Assembly: GCA_015179125.1 (NCBI GenBank)
Contig: WHVA01000503.1
Coordinates: 1 to 64,000 of the forward strand
Direction: 5' to 3'
From: Gautieria morchelliformis
Lineage: Eukaryota > Basidiomycota > Agaricomycetes > Gomphales > Gomphaceae
DNA: 64,000 nt
Shown here: piece by piece, positions 10,856 through 22,756 of the stretch
Layout of the letters: every line of letters starts with the position of its first letter
Numbering within the stretch: the first letter of the stretch is position 1
Program-made: the position numbers and the translations under genes
Notes under the pieces: generated by a model
The model's database searches: none
Told to the model about the DNA's origin: nothing
The model's input: only the letters and a program-made list of their open reading frames with translations

Positions 10856-11960
10856 ATGTCGGAAGAAGTCATCTTCACGCTCGGGATGCCTGAGGTTCTG
10901 CGGGTGTGGCTTCACCCAGGGTCTGTTCCGTGCTGCCCGTGTGGTTGTCTGCGCACGATCTACTGGGCCGATACTGGGCCACAGGGCACTAGGAGAAACA
11001 AGGACACGATACATACCGTGCACATCGCGTGCGGCCACCCTCGGCGTCTCGGACCTCATCCTCGCCCTCTGCACACGCACAATGTCGCATTCCTACCATA
11101 CAACACACCAGCACCCGCTTCCTCTCTCACAACACCAGCATCCACACACACAGCCCACCAGCACCCCCATCAACACCCAAGCTCACACACTCTCGCGACG
11201 CATCTCCTCCACTCGTAACAGCTCCCTCCCCCGCCACAAACCCACCTTTCCACACTCTCGCCGCCTCTACATGCACACCCCACCGTGCACCCCTCTCCCC
11301 AGCGTGGGCGTCCGCTTCAGCACCCACAGTGGAGTCTGGGCCGCCGCCTCCCTCCTCGCGCAGCCTGAACTTTGCGTATCCGCCGGTTGGGGGGATGGTG
11401 CGGGTGCCGGCGCAGGGAGTAACGCCGCCGCCGCCGCCGGCGTCCCACGCAGCAGGCCCAGCAACAGCTCGCGAGTTCGGGGGTGCAGGCACAAGCGCAT
11501 AGGGACAGGGCGGCCAGCACCAGGCGCAGTCGCAGAGCCAGAGTCACCCGCACCCGCAGCAGGTGCAGCACCCTGCCCACACATGCACGGCGCGCCGCAT
11601 TCCAGATCGACGAGTACTACACGAGCGTGCGGGGATGGGGTGCTATGACGGTGGGTCGTGCACGCGCTTGGCGCCCGCGCAACATTCCTCAAGCGCCGGA
11701 CCCTATGTCCCGGATCCGGCGCATGCCGACGCACATGCTCGACGGGGCGGTTGGCGTTGACGAGTGCCGTGCTTAGTCGCTGCGGGACATGGAGCGCCGG
11801 CGCGGACAAGCGGGGTTCGAACCGTGGGAGCGTGGACCTCGCGCACCGGCGGCACGGAATCAAAAGCCAAAAAACGCGAGCGCTGACTCTAGACCCAAAA
11901 ACAAAAACAATCGGGCGCTCAAAAAAACGCGGGCGCTCGCGCGATCGCGTCTTGACCTGC
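10856..11960. other. GC-rich, Pro/Ala/Ser-rich low-complexity region
   Basis: The base composition rises sharply here and all frames stay open for long stretches, which is expected from a lack of A/T-rich stop codons. The plus-strand frame at 11029-11502 is rich in P, A, S and H, and later frames are rich in R and A. This may be a decayed or unspliced low-complexity exon of a host gene. I see no conserved domain, and the overlapping long frames on both strands argue against taking any one of them as a gene. Confidence 0.35.
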
Positions 11961-11982
11961 GGCCGCCATCCACCTCCCCTTC

Positions 11983-13126
11983 ATGCCACCACATCCCTTT
12001 GTGCCTCCCACAGCCTCAGCCATCAACAGGGCCAAGGGTGCAGAGCTTGATCACTGGATCAGCCAGCTGAACACCCTTTCTTCTGCTCAGGCTGGCCAAA
12101 AAATGAAACTTCTGACCAAGCAAGGGACTGTGGATGCGCGAAGGCGCAAAATTGCGCATTTTCTTAGGATTGACCTCACCCAGACCACCTCTGACCCTCC
12201 CATTGCTGGCCCCCTCACTGTGGACAAGGCCATTGGCAAGGAGCAGTGGGCCTGGGCACGCACACTGGCCCAGGAATGGGCTGAAGCTGAGGCCGCTGGT
12301 GTGAGCTTCAAGCTGTGGCCACAGTCTGAATGTGTGTGACCTTTTTATTTTTATTTTTATTTTTATTTTTCCATCTGTGCTGACATTGGAGGGTTAACGT
12401 TCAAAGCTTACCATCTTCTGCCTGATGACAGGGAGCGGCTCCAAAAGCTTCTTCCTGGCAGGCCATTGCCCCTCACCTTTCACAACCCATCCGATCGTGA
12501 CCAGCTCTGAGCACTGACCAGTGCAGCCACCGACAATGACCTGGAGTCTTTGGAGAGGCTCAACGACATGTTCCCTGCCGTCCCACACCCCATCCCACCC
12601 TCTCCTTCAGCTCCAACATGGCCCGTCCCCATTCCTACTTCGTTTGCCTCTTCATCATCTCAGCTGGCTGCGCTCACCGCATGTGATCAAGATATTGAGG
12701 TGATGGCACGCACAGAGGGCTTGCGTGAGGTGCTAGAGCAGGTGCAGAGTGGTCTGGTTCAACGCTTGCGTGACAGGTATGGGCCAGGGAAGGACAAGAA
12801 GGCTGATCCACTCTGGGCCACACTCGGTCAACAGATCTCTCGTCGGGAATGGCTTGCTCGGGACTTTGAGAGTGAGTTTCAAGGTGACATGGAGAGATTC
12901 CTTGGCTTCTTCACCTACACCGGTAGTGTGCGGCAGAAGGTTGAAGTGAAGACACGGTCAATGCGTCTCCTGGTCACCAAGGACATCCCAATCGCACCAA
13001 ACGTCTGGAACAGGAGCAGCAGCAGGAACACTACAAGGATGAGAAAGGTGTGTTTTCCAAGGAGAATTGGCTGGAGAGGTGGGGGTCAAAAAACAAGTGG
13101 GACATTTATTACGAACTAGAGCCCAA
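11983..13126 (+). pseudogene. Hypothetical protein gene, probably decayed
   Basis: A first exon-like frame (11983-12335) encodes about 118 residues, including WISQLNTLSSAQAGQKMKLL and WAWARTLAQEW. A plausible GT-AG intron follows (12336 to about 12441), carrying a TTTTTA microsatellite. The second part starts near 12442 and reads RLQKLLPGRPLPLTF, meets an in-frame TGA near 12508, and continues in the same frame as a long open stretch (12550 to about 13005). A change of frame is then needed near 13005 to reach a plausible end with WLERWGSKNKWDIYYELEP, stopping near 13126. The single stop and frame change suggest a pseudogene, though an unseen intron could explain the first. I do not recognise the family. 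No transposase motif was seen. Confidence 0.45.
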
Positions 13127-13268
13127 AGCTAGGGAATGGACCTAGACAAACTAATTAGACAAGTTAATTCTAAAGAATACTAAGTGACTATGGGGTGTGC
13201 TACTAAGTGTAGCTAAGGAATTAGGGTCTGGAGTGACCCAGGATACTTCAGTAGGACTCGATACGCTA

Positions 13269-13858
13269 GTGGCCATCCAAACTCAGCTGCCCTTAAGCAC
13301 CCATTCTGGCTGCCTCGGTAGGCTGCCTACTGCTTTGCGCACTTGGACAAATAAATAAATCAGTAACCATAGAATAATTTCTAGCATACATACAAAGAAC
13401 TTGCTGGTTTTACTTAACTAAAATACATGACCATTGTCACACAGAAGAGAAAAACTTTTTTATTCTTGAAACTGTCTTTAAACGTCATTTTAGACCCATA
13501 GAACGGGTCGACCATTTCTGACCTGACAGATTTGGCCGCCTGGAAGTTCCTGGTGGAGTTTATAAAGTTGCATGTGGGGTCCTTGTGGGTGTTTTACATA
13601 ATATATTTATGTAATTTGCATGGCACCGGTACCCGGCAGTCTAACCCCCACTGAGTTTCAACCCAACCATGGGTTCCCAGCAGTCTCTACCAGCACTGTA
13701 CCCAACCCAGGGTTATCCCAGTGCAAAAGCATGGGTCTAGACCCCTAGTTACACTAAATACCTAAACCCCAAATCTGAACTACCGATTTTGGCCACTTAT
13801 GTAATAGGGTTAACTAGGGTTAACGAGCGCTTAAGGGTAGTTGAGTTTGGATGGCCGC
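13269..13858. mobile_element. MITE with ~30-bp TIRs and TA target duplication
   Basis: The ends are inverted repeats of about 30 bp: GTGGCCATCCAAACTC with CCCTTAAGC on the left and its near-perfect complement on the right. TA lies on both sides (13267-13268 and 13859-13860), as made by Tc1/mariner-type transposases. The 590-bp interior has no coding frame of note. Neither the target duplication nor the terminal sequence excludes other TA-targeting families. Confidence 0.65.
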
Positions 13859-14116
13859 TATCTTATGTTTTATGGTTTGTGGGTCCAAAGACGTGTCCAT
13901 AGACCGGGTGCGAGCGGCCAGGTTCCGCAACAGCAGCGACGTACATGGTTGTTCAATTATTTATTTAGCGTCATATAAGTTGACCCACTTGGGTGGTGTA
14001 GAGGGGGTCCTGGGTGGCACTGGCCCTAGCTACGCCGACAGCATGGAATTACTTTACACAGTAATGATAACCCAGGCAAATTTACGCGCTTGGCAGGTAG
14101 GTCCATCAAACCATCA

Positions 14117-14516
14117 CACTGCAGGCATATAAAAATTTTCTTGTCTGAAAAACTGTTAAAAAACTGTAATGATATTCCAAATATTTTTACTGTTTTTTAT
14201 GTAAAAAAAACTGTATCAAAATTTTGTGTTTTACTTAGAATTTGGTGAGCAAGAAAATTGTAAAAAAATTCAAAGTTTTTTTCAGGGTTTTTTATGGGTT
14301 TCTGTGTGTTTTCACAAAGAAACTTATAAAAAGACATAAAAAACCCTGCAAAAAAACTTTAAACTTTTTTACAATTTTCTTGCTCAACAAATTCTAACAA
14401 AAACACAAAATTATGTTAAAGTTTTTTTTACATTAAAAGCACTAAAAACATTTGGAATATCTCTACAGTTTTTTGAGCAGTTTTTCAGATCAGAAAATTT
14501 TTATATGCATCCAGTG
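14117..14516. mobile_element. CACTA-like foldback MITE, copy 1
   Basis: This 400-bp element is almost one continuous palindrome with ends CACTGCAGGCAT and ATGCATCCAGTG. A 3-bp duplication TCA flanks it (14114-14116 and 14517-14519). The matching position in the other arm of the inverted duplication, near 43820, reads CCATCAGGCC with one TCA and no element. This proves the boundaries and shows that the insertion came after the duplication. CACT ends with 3-bp duplications are the signature of CACTA/EnSpm transposases. The element has no coding capacity and would depend on a transposase from elsewhere. Confidence 0.9.
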
Positions 14517-14829
14517 TCAGGCCAGCAAGTTTGACTTGGGACTATATTATTTTGGATGCGCATTTCGCCATACCTAGCTTGAAGAATGATAGGTCTGTCG
14601 ATTTTGCGGTCTTTGGCGTGCGAAGAAGCATGGAACATATAAGAAATCAGTACTACTCCTTGGAAATGTATAGCTAGTGGGTACGTATTTAAGGAACTGA
14701 GGCGGGTGAGATGGGCGGCGGAAGTGCATGGTATATATATATATGTTTGGAATTCGAGTATTCCAGCCACGATCTGGACAATCTTCATCCGTTTCGTCAC
14801 AATGAGCGTGGGAAGTTTGTACCTCTTGG

Positions 14830-16747
14830 TTAGTTGGAGGATGTGTCGGTATCTTCGACTTTATGACCATGGTCAATTATCAGCACCTTCTCCTTGTGAC
14901 CATCAAAGTCATGCCGGGATGGCCCGTTGTAGAGTATCACGGGACTTCTCTCCGTGGTGGGCGAGACAAAGTGAGTATGGGAGAATTTACTAGGTGACAG
15001 TTCGATCCCTCTGTCAATTGAGGTCGAATGATCACACATTGTGACTTGTTGGGTAGTGACGCGGACTCCAGCAAGTGGTGCCTTATTTGTCTGTGTAATG
15101 AAGCTCTTGCGCGTAGTGAGGAACAGGATTACATTCGAGAGGCCTAAAACGTAAAAGTGAGTTTCACGAGTGCGTCAATCCAAGGATCTGAGAAGCCTCA
15201 CCACTACTTCCAAAACAGATACCTGCGAAGACCAAGAGATCGAAAGGCGGCATCCACCCTGCCAAAGCGCCCATGCGGCATATCGACACTGGTATTACCA
15301 CTACAGCATATACTGATGGAGAGTAAGCGTGCGGAATGTGGCATATGAGAAGTGAATCGGCTAATATGTATGGCTCTACAAGGAATAATTCGGGACTCAC
15401 AGACAGGATACCACATGATTCGACGCGCAACCCCTTTCAACTGCGTGTTTGCACTAGGCAAGAAGCTTTCGGATCCAGGCTCCCGAATATGGCCATGGTG
15501 ATCTGGCGCCGCATATTTACCACGTGTAACCTTATGCCAGGGAAAGCCTTGAGATTCACGGGATTTGGAAGATGGCGAACTTATTTCCGTTGGTGAAAGT
15601 ACCGGGAATGAAAAGGTTGATTCGGGGGGGGGACGACGGGTGCGAAGCTGCATCTTTCCAGCATCGTCGAATGTAATAAACCCGGAGAAGCGGAGATAAA
15701 CCAGTGCTAGTCTCCTGTTGAATAGACGTATGATACCCAAGGATAAAAAGGTCCGGCGTACTGTAAATGATGAAAGATGAGCCGAGAGCCGCGAACACCC
15801 AGCCCTGACAAGGACAATGACGTCAGCAACACCACTGAGGAAAAGAAGCGAGAAGTCAAAGGGACAGCTAAACACTGACGTAAAGATATATCACTCTTTC
15901 TGCCCCGTATTCATCCCCAATCCAACACCACGCCCCACTCAGGCCGTAAAATGGCCCACGTATTGATGTTTCAATAATTGTTGGCCCGAGGATGGGCAAG
16001 AATATCAGTATCGACCACCCGATAACAAGGACAATCGGTACAGTCAAGCGATGTGGCTGCTTAATTAGGAAAAGAAGCCTAGAAATATCAGACGTTAGAG
16101 TAGGGTCATCATTCTGGAATAGCGAGGTATAGCGAGGTTGAACGATAATATCAATGAGGCAAATGTCATAGACAGGTGGGGTGGCGGATAATTAGGGAAG
16201 ATAATACCAACCAAAATGTATGAAATGCAATAGCCATAGACCAGATAGCTGCTCCTAGGTCACCGATTTGTGATACTACGCCTTGTATCATGCATATTTT
16301 CCCTTGTTCCATCATACCCTGTTCTGCCCAACGGAAATTGAGCGCGAACGCCACTCCTGAAACACAGAAACTGAGTTAAGACTTTACTCGGATTACACTA
16401 CCATAAAGGGACGCACCTTGGAAAAAATCACATAAGAGTAAAGACAGTAAATACCACCCTAGGGACGATAATGTAAAAGTACGAAGTCCACGGGAGAAAG
16501 GCTTCAAATTGTCAGCCGCAGAGAACACATTATACTAAACGGAACTGATTAGCCAACCAATTATGCAAAGACAGAAGTATACGGACCCCAATGTACGAAA
16601 GAAGGGAGAGCGTTGATATCGCTGAGACAAGACCGGCTGAAGCAATGAGCTATATGGTGTTAGCAACAATACGCCTTGAAACAAACTGGGCCTCACTCCA
16701 AGTCCGATTCGGTGGCCTGTGTATGAAAAGTCTTGCCAGTTCGACAT
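14830..16747 (-). CDS. Fungal cAMP-receptor-like (Git3-type) GPCR, 443 aa, nine exons
   Basis: Exons on the minus strand: 16747-16697, 16649-16587, 16534-16417, 16356-16208, 16056-15880, 15804-15762, 15706-15401, 15312-15202 and 15143-14830. All introns have GT-AG ends and several have CTAAC-like branch sites. The sum is 444 codons including the stop. The protein has a 17-residue N-terminus, seven hydrophobic segments, a conserved Cys at the start of helix 3 (KICMIQGVVSQIGDLG), the family's second extracellular loop (WCWIGDEYGAERVIYLY), a long polar third intracellular loop and a C-terminal tail of about 95 residues. Such receptors sit in the plasma membrane and signal through heterotrimeric G proteins to cAMP pathways; the ligand is unknown. 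A near-identical intact paralogue lies inverted at 40877-42787. The start was chosen because only this ATG leads in frame into helix 1 through a standard intron. Confidence 0.85.
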
Positions 16748-17443
16748 CGATAAAATCTGACAAGCGGAAAGACCACTGAAGGAAGAGCGACCAGAGACAT
16801 AATAACCGACTATATAAGCGCTGATTGAGATATTGTGAGGTGGAGGACGATCCTGGAACTCAGAAGGCGAAGCATAAGCTCTAATTTAGGTATCGTTCCC
16901 ACATTAGGTGAATGGCCATCACATCTGCTGGACAGCCGTCGAGCCCAACCTGCGAGCGCCATCGCTTCGAGGTCAAAAGGGGACATCTATGATATCCCCG
17001 ATATGATATGCTCCTGTGGAGTGGAGGTATCGTGTCACCCCGACGAACGTAGGAACTTCGGTTACCAGGAGCCCCTCTAGCGCCACGGACATCCGTCGAT
17101 TCCAGGCAAAATATCGAGGTTATTGTCAAATGCTGAGCATCTCCTGATGGATCCACGCAAGTGAAGGCGAAATGCCAATTTTTGGACATGACGTCCGGTG
17201 ATGCCTCAGAGTAGGGCTGGCCTGAGATAACGGTATACCGGCTATTGCCTTGGCGCCGACGCCACAACGCGTCGATTACGTGAGGACTCCGACTCTCAGA
17301 TTCAAACTTTCCACTAACAGACAACACTCTGTGGCCAAGAAAATGTAATACTTCCTGGAATAGTACGTGTGAGATGTCCCTAATATGTACGATTTGCGTA
17401 CAATCAACATGTCAATTACTGTCAATTAGCTCTAAATTCAACT

Positions 17444-17794
17444 TCAAGTTCGGAGCTTGAGGCTTCGATCATCGCTATATTCGCCCAGGTGCCCTCCCTT
17501 GGAAGTCTTTAGTCTGGGGCCCGCGTGGAAAGATGCAGTCAACGATCTCCAGTCACCGAGGTTTCGTGCAGTAGCAAGTTGCCACATTGCCACGTCTCGT
17601 TCAAAAGTAGATCTTGACCATATCGTAATAATCCGGAGTCCGCTGGACACCCAATCCTTTACATTTGTGCGAGCCCCTGTCATGATTTAACCGAATCCTC
17701 ATTCTCACCCGCTACTGAGGTCAATAACTATAGACGTGGCTACTGACAGTCCTCCCGGGGAAAGCCTCGGCGTATCGGTGTCTCCTATTCCCAT
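17444..17794 (-). CDS. Hypothetical protein, two short exons
   Basis: The minus-strand ATG at 17794 opens MGIGDTDTPRLSPGG. A possible 32-base intron (GTGAGAATG to ATGACAG) joins it to a second frame that contains WSRSTFERDVAMWQLATARN and ends at 17444, giving roughly 105 residues. An upstream ATG in the same frame at 17911 could extend it. The paralogous sequence at 39706-40086 keeps the central motif but has a different C-terminal frame. I do not recognise the family. It lies upstream of the GPCR gene on the same strand. Both the intron and the coding status are uncertain. Confidence 0.35.
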
Positions 17795-17941
17795 GCTATG
17801 GTGCCAGCCACCGTCTTTATACTCAGCGATTTGTATTCTGTTGAGGAAACATACTTCATAGAGGAACCCCTCACTGAAAGGCGTATGCGTAGGTATGAGA
17901 TAGAACGACATCTCTGTTCAGTGTTACTTCTCTGGACAGCA

Positions 17942-18229
17942 CTAAGAAGGTCCGATGCCCAGAATTATTTCATGTGCCTTGCACGTCCCGTCAGCTAATG
18001 CTCTGAAATTGAAGACGGGACCCGGTTCGTCCAAAGGTCCACTATCTGAATTGAGTATCATACGACATGCACTTCCAGAAGGACAGCTTCTTTGCACAAG
18101 TGTGACACATCTAACCTGGCCTGTTTTTCCACATTTGCAGTATTCTTCTGCTGGCCCAGAGTGGCAAGGTTCAAGTTGGGCTAAACAGGATACAGAACTT
18201 GCCTTGGCCAGTGTAAATGGCAAGTTCAT
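17942..18229 (-). CDS. Small cysteine-rich protein, possibly secreted
   Basis: A 95-codon minus-strand frame starts MNLPFTLAKASSVSCLAQ, which resembles a short signal peptide although it has a lysine in the core. It is followed by a region with seven cysteines, in contexts such as EYCKCG and SCPSGSACRM. Small secreted cysteine-rich proteins are common in plant-associated fungi, where some act as effectors. That role is only an inference here. The copy in the other arm (about 39145-39303) keeps the cysteine-rich core but has a different beginning and end, so it looks decayed. Confidence 0.4.
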   Translation of the reverse strand: MNLPFTLAKASSVSCLAQLEPCHSGPAEEYCKCGKTGQVRCVTLVQRSCPSGSACRMILNSDSGPLDEPGPVFNFRALADGTCKAHEIILGIGPS

Positions 18230-18270
18230 GCCCGTGAGTCCCTCCTTCTGCTTCCGAATGCTCTAACATA

Positions 18271-20130
18271 ACCTCTGATAGCCTCTGGATTGCATCAGTT
18301 CGTCGTTATCTTCCGAATGTATTCCTGTCTCAACTCACCACAGACTTCTGAAAAATCACACATTATGTAACCAGTTGGACAGGGTCGATCTCTCACGTAC
18401 CGGCAGGATTCTGAGAGTCGATCTCACTGCTCCCACGCGATGGTAACCGCGCTGCCAAGATCAGGGTCTCTAATGATTAGACAGAGCCCACTTGATATTC
18501 CCTTCTAGCTGCAAAGGTTAGTTGGCGCCCTATTCACAGAACCGACCAGGCTGCGATTGTAAGGATGAGGGTCAAGTGAGTTCTTTCTACTGTTGTGGAT
18601 CTTGGAACGAGTGACCAGCTATCTGTGGCATAGACGGGTGATAGAACCTGCTTGTTCGCTTTGCCTGGACAGGGAAATGCAGCCCTCCATCTCGTTCATG
18701 TCAGGCAGTTGCGAGTGGCATTACCTCTTAGTCGCTATAAATGCTTAGACAGTGTCCGCAGGTCACGAGGTGAAGTCATATATGGTGCTCATCTACAGAC
18801 CAATCATGGCAGGTTGGTGCATCGCACTCTGATGGGTTATAAGGGTCTAATTCTGCGACGATGGATTCAGATCCCCCCTGACGGCAATTCTGCGATTAAC
18901 GAGGGGCACTGGGCATTCTGGTCGGAAGTTACCGTTGGACAGAATGGGATCAAGGGCAAGGTGCATATGTGAGTACCCTTTGTGTCCACGCGCGAAACAA
19001 ACTTCTCGTACTAGCCACAATCAGAGAAGCCGTTCAGATGATACCATTGTTGATTTGTGCATGCAGGGTGGACCAAGGAAAGGGCGGATTCAAGTGAAAG
19101 CCACGACATACATCACCAGATGATCATCATGCGCTCCTGGGAACCAGAATCTTCCAAGTGCAGGGTCACCCCGAACATCGTCTGCACAAGCGAGATCTGG
19201 GGAACTGAGACTCAGGAGCTTCGGAAGTAGGGCATGGAATGAAGCGAGGACAGGTGTAATGTACTCTTGGTAGCTGAACGTGCGTATACCTGAAGGATAT
19301 TCATCAATCTGATGAGAAGGAAAGGTCATAGAGCAGAGAAGGCCACGAGGCCGAGGCCTAAGGGAGGACAATAAGCCGCACACTCTAGGCAAGAGAAATT
19401 TAGACAAGAAACGCGACCGGACGCCATTGCGTACAAATTCTGACTAGTCAGTGAATTACAACTCAAGCCGGCTCCACTTCACCAGGATCGCTAGGGTACT
19501 CGTGATGATCACCTGTATAGTGCGCATTTGCAAGTCGCGCATGGTTGACAGATTGATACGATTGAAGTTTACTGCCTCGGATGACAGGGAGGACATCTCT
19601 AGCTCTTGTTCGAGGGCAACATGAGGATGCTCTCAGTTCGGTGGCTCTTCGTGTTCGCAGCTCGGTGGCTTTTCATCAAGCATGCAAAGAACTGAACCGG
19701 GTTACGAATTCGGGAGAGTGCGAGCCGGTACCCTGCGCTACTAATTAAGGCAGGCGTACAGGGTCTGCGATCGTGATAACGGTTGGAAGGTGTGGCGTCG
19801 ACGTCATCGAAGTAGATCTACGGTAGAAGCGTGGCCCCTTGTATTGTGGGGGGCCTGAGGTGCCTTGGGGCCGGGATGTGATATTTCGAGATGTTACATC
19901 CCGGCATACCTACAGCATTTGCTCCTGAAAGCTGCAGTGGCGCGTCCAATCAGATTTAAACTCACGTACCCTTATGGCAAGTCACGCAGGCGTGACTTAG
20001 ATGGGCTAATTCAGCGTCCGGTAACTTAGCGGACGCCAGTTATCTATTAAATCACGAAGAGGAACGAGGATGAGTATCTGCTACCTCACCTCCCGCCAGG
20101 GAAAGCAAGGGATTGAGTGTTTTGACTTTC
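18271..20130. other. Unassigned stretch with three consecutive hairpins near its end
   Basis: Short frames such as 18652-18972 (plus strand) and 19090-19407 (minus strand) show no recognised domain. Three perfect inverted repeats follow one another at 19871-19904 (CCGGGATGT arms), 19979-19998 (AAGTCACG arms) and 20014-20036 (GCGTCCG arms). They might be ends of a degraded mobile element. No further boundary could be fixed. Confidence 0.4.
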
Positions 20131-20185
20131 GGAAACTATATACACTCAGCAGAGAACTCTGATCTCGGGTCTTCTGGACTGGGTC

Positions 20186-21095
20186 TACTTCCGGAATCAG
20201 GTGTGATGGATAAGGCCCCAGAAGGGCATGCACATGCACACTTCCACCCAATCATGAGATAGGGAGTGTGATGCACCACCAATGCTTTCAACAGCATCCA
20301 CCACATGATCTGGGTGGCGGGGATGTCCCACTGCGGGTGCAACGGTGCGGGCGCAATCATGGCTAGAGAAAAGGAGTCTGATCATCAGGAACCATGCTAG
20401 TACGGCACCGACATCATTGGAAACGAGAACGACAACCTTAAGCGACCCACCCATGGCTGCCGCATGCTCGTGTCAACCATCTACGAGAATCCGAGGTGGG
20501 AGCTGGTACATGTGCGCATACCATATAGACTGATCGCAGCGATGCAAGTGGTTGCGCGAAATGCCACGAAACTTCATAATCCAAGAATGAAACCAAGTGT
20601 GACGGCAACCATATAGGCTCTCGGGAACCTCTGTCAAAGCATGTGTGCAAAGAATGCTCGCCTGGCCCTAGTAGAGGTGTTTGGCTCGGGCACTGGCTTG
20701 GGGAAAATCATCGATCTGGCTAATGCTCCATTTCGTGACAAGGTATTCATCAGGAATTGGATGTGATGGGTGAGTGCACTAGAAGGACATGCATTTGCGT
20801 ACATGACACTGAGAATTGGATGTGATGGGTAAGTGCCTCAGAACGACATGCATATGCGTTCTTCCACCCAATCATGACATAGTGAGTGCCATACACTCCA
20901 CCAATGCTACTGAACTCTGCCAACAGCCTCCAACACATGATCTGGGTGAGGGGATGTCTCATTGCAGTTGCGACGGTACGAGCATAATCCTGGGTGGAGA
21001 AAGGGAATCTGATGATCAGGAACCATCCTAGTACGGCACCAACAATGGAAACGAAGACGACCATCTTAAGCGACTCACCCATGGCTACTGCATGG
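20186..21095. repeat. Tandem duplication of a ~280-bp segment with paired minus-strand ORFs
   Basis: The segment at about 20190-20460 is repeated in the same direction at about 20815-21090, an offset near 625 bp. A ~58-bp piece is further duplicated at 20755-20861. Each copy has a minus-strand frame with a hydrophobic start: MGGSLKVVVLVSNDVGAVLA (20454-20197, 85 aa) and MGESLKMVVFVSIVGAVLGW (21082-20750, 110 aa). The later parts diverge in frame. They may be first exons of tandem small membrane proteins, but the family is not recognised and both may be decayed. Confidence 0.45.
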
Positions 21096-21099
21096 TCAT

Positions 21100-22750
21100 G
21101 TCAACTACGGGAGCTCAGCGACGTGAGAATCCCACAATTGGTCTCCTGTATCATCTGCAATAGGGCCACAAAAGTCAACAAACCATAGCCCCTGTCAGGC
21201 CGTGAAACACGCACGTGCATGGACGTCGAATCCTAATTGGTCGCATATAACATCTACACGCTTCAATTGCGGGGAACCTCAGGCTGCTTGTCGGGGTATA
21301 CTGCGCATGTAGAATCCCGACGTCAGCAATATAGACGTGGCTCGCACCTGTGCCCAAACAGGGCTTCACGTAAACATACAACGTAAGAGAAACCCTGCGG
21401 ACGTGGGGGAATACGGCGATGACCTGTTTCTAGTTGCATGCTAGCACAAGGAGGCGTTAAGCATACGGAGGAGAGCGCTGGAAGTATTTGTGAGGCCTGT
21501 ATAACGTCCATCCAAGTAGACTCGTCGAAAGACAACAGGAGTGATGACAGTTAACCCTGAGCTATTAGGACACAGTTTTGTTAATGGTTGTTCTTTATGA
21601 GGCTATATATGTAGCTCGTATGGGTTGGGCCGCAGTCGTGGACACGTACTGCGATTGTAAAATTAGACGTGTGCAGCAGGCAACCACGACATGCGAATCA
21701 GGCAAATGCGTCACGGAACACCAGACCTTGGTGGGAGAGCAACTTGGCTGAAAACCTCCAACCAGTAAACAAGATCAGCGCTTGCAACCCAACTATACAG
21801 TTCGTGGTGAAGATGTAGCAGGGTCTGGATCAGGTTCAGACATGGAGCCGGAGGGTGAGCGACAAGCGAGAGTATAGGAGAATATGATATTGCCCCACTC
21901 TTGATATGGAACCTATCAACTCACCTGACCATTGCGTGTAGTGTTGCCGCCAGCTTGGCTCGGCTCCGGCTAAGCCGCACGCCAAGCACGTGTCCATGGA
22001 CCCACAAACATAAAGTCATGTGACCTCAACGCCCACTGAACCCCACGAACCACGCCCACCCATGAACCATCAGAACGCGTCCATATTTGCCATATCTAGA
22101 CAGATGGGTATCCAGCAGCCGAACTAAAATATTTTCATATGCCCCCTTCTCACCGCGAGGATATTACTGTGTATGCCACATGTCCATGTCCATATCTGGA
22201 CCAATTGTGTAATACTACCCGCTGGATCTAAAAATTGGTCTTTCCCTCCCCTTTGATGGCGGCCATTTGGATGCAAGTGAACCATTGTGTCGTCCCATTC
22301 ACTATTTGAACCGATAAACGACAACTGAGTCCCAGTAACCCGTTACGACAAATAGCCGCGAGAACAATTTGCAGAGCTTGTGAGCGGTACAGCGAGCCGA
22401 ACATTGTGAAGACATCAAAGAGAAATAATGTGGGCAAAGCATACCAAAGGTATGATATGATCTTCAATTCTCCTTATGCATCTAAACTACTACAGTGGCT
22501 ATATATATCTACAGTGTATTCGTTGCAATGGTATCTTTATCCACCCTCAAATGGCTGCCATTCCACCAAATAATGACCAGCCAGCACCACGCTGTGGGAG
22601 CTTGCACAGAAACAAGGATTGCTCTGTTATTATTATCGATGACTGAGTGTGGTCTTTATCTTTCTATCACTCATTATTTCTTATCATTGTAGAGGCTGAT
22701 TCACACAATACTGTGTACATGTCATTATTGCCCAACTCCATTACCATCCC
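21100..22750. other. Unassigned intergenic stretch
   Basis: No frame here shows a recognisable domain. The minus-strand frame at 22228-22467 has hydrophobic runs but no supported continuation. Confidence 0.35.
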
Positions 22751-22756
22751 TAAATG

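Larger units (their letters stand above)
13915..18165. repeat. Left arm of a ~4.3-kb inverted duplication
   Basis: Read inverted, this block matches about 39140-44010. It carries the minus-strand GPCR gene plus the hypothetical and cysteine-rich reading frames beside it. It contains a CACTA-like MITE at 14117-14516 that is missing from the other arm. The arms lie about 21 kb apart, separated by retroelements and unassigned sequence. Confidence 0.85.

Noticed and set aside
10701-11648. 315-codon plus-strand frame in GC-rich DNA
   Set aside because: Long frames are open on both strands at once because of GC richness; there is no conserved motif or splice evidence.
11813-11826. GGTTCGAACC resembling a tRNA B box
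   Set aside because: No A box at proper spacing and no cloverleaf can be drawn from the flanks.
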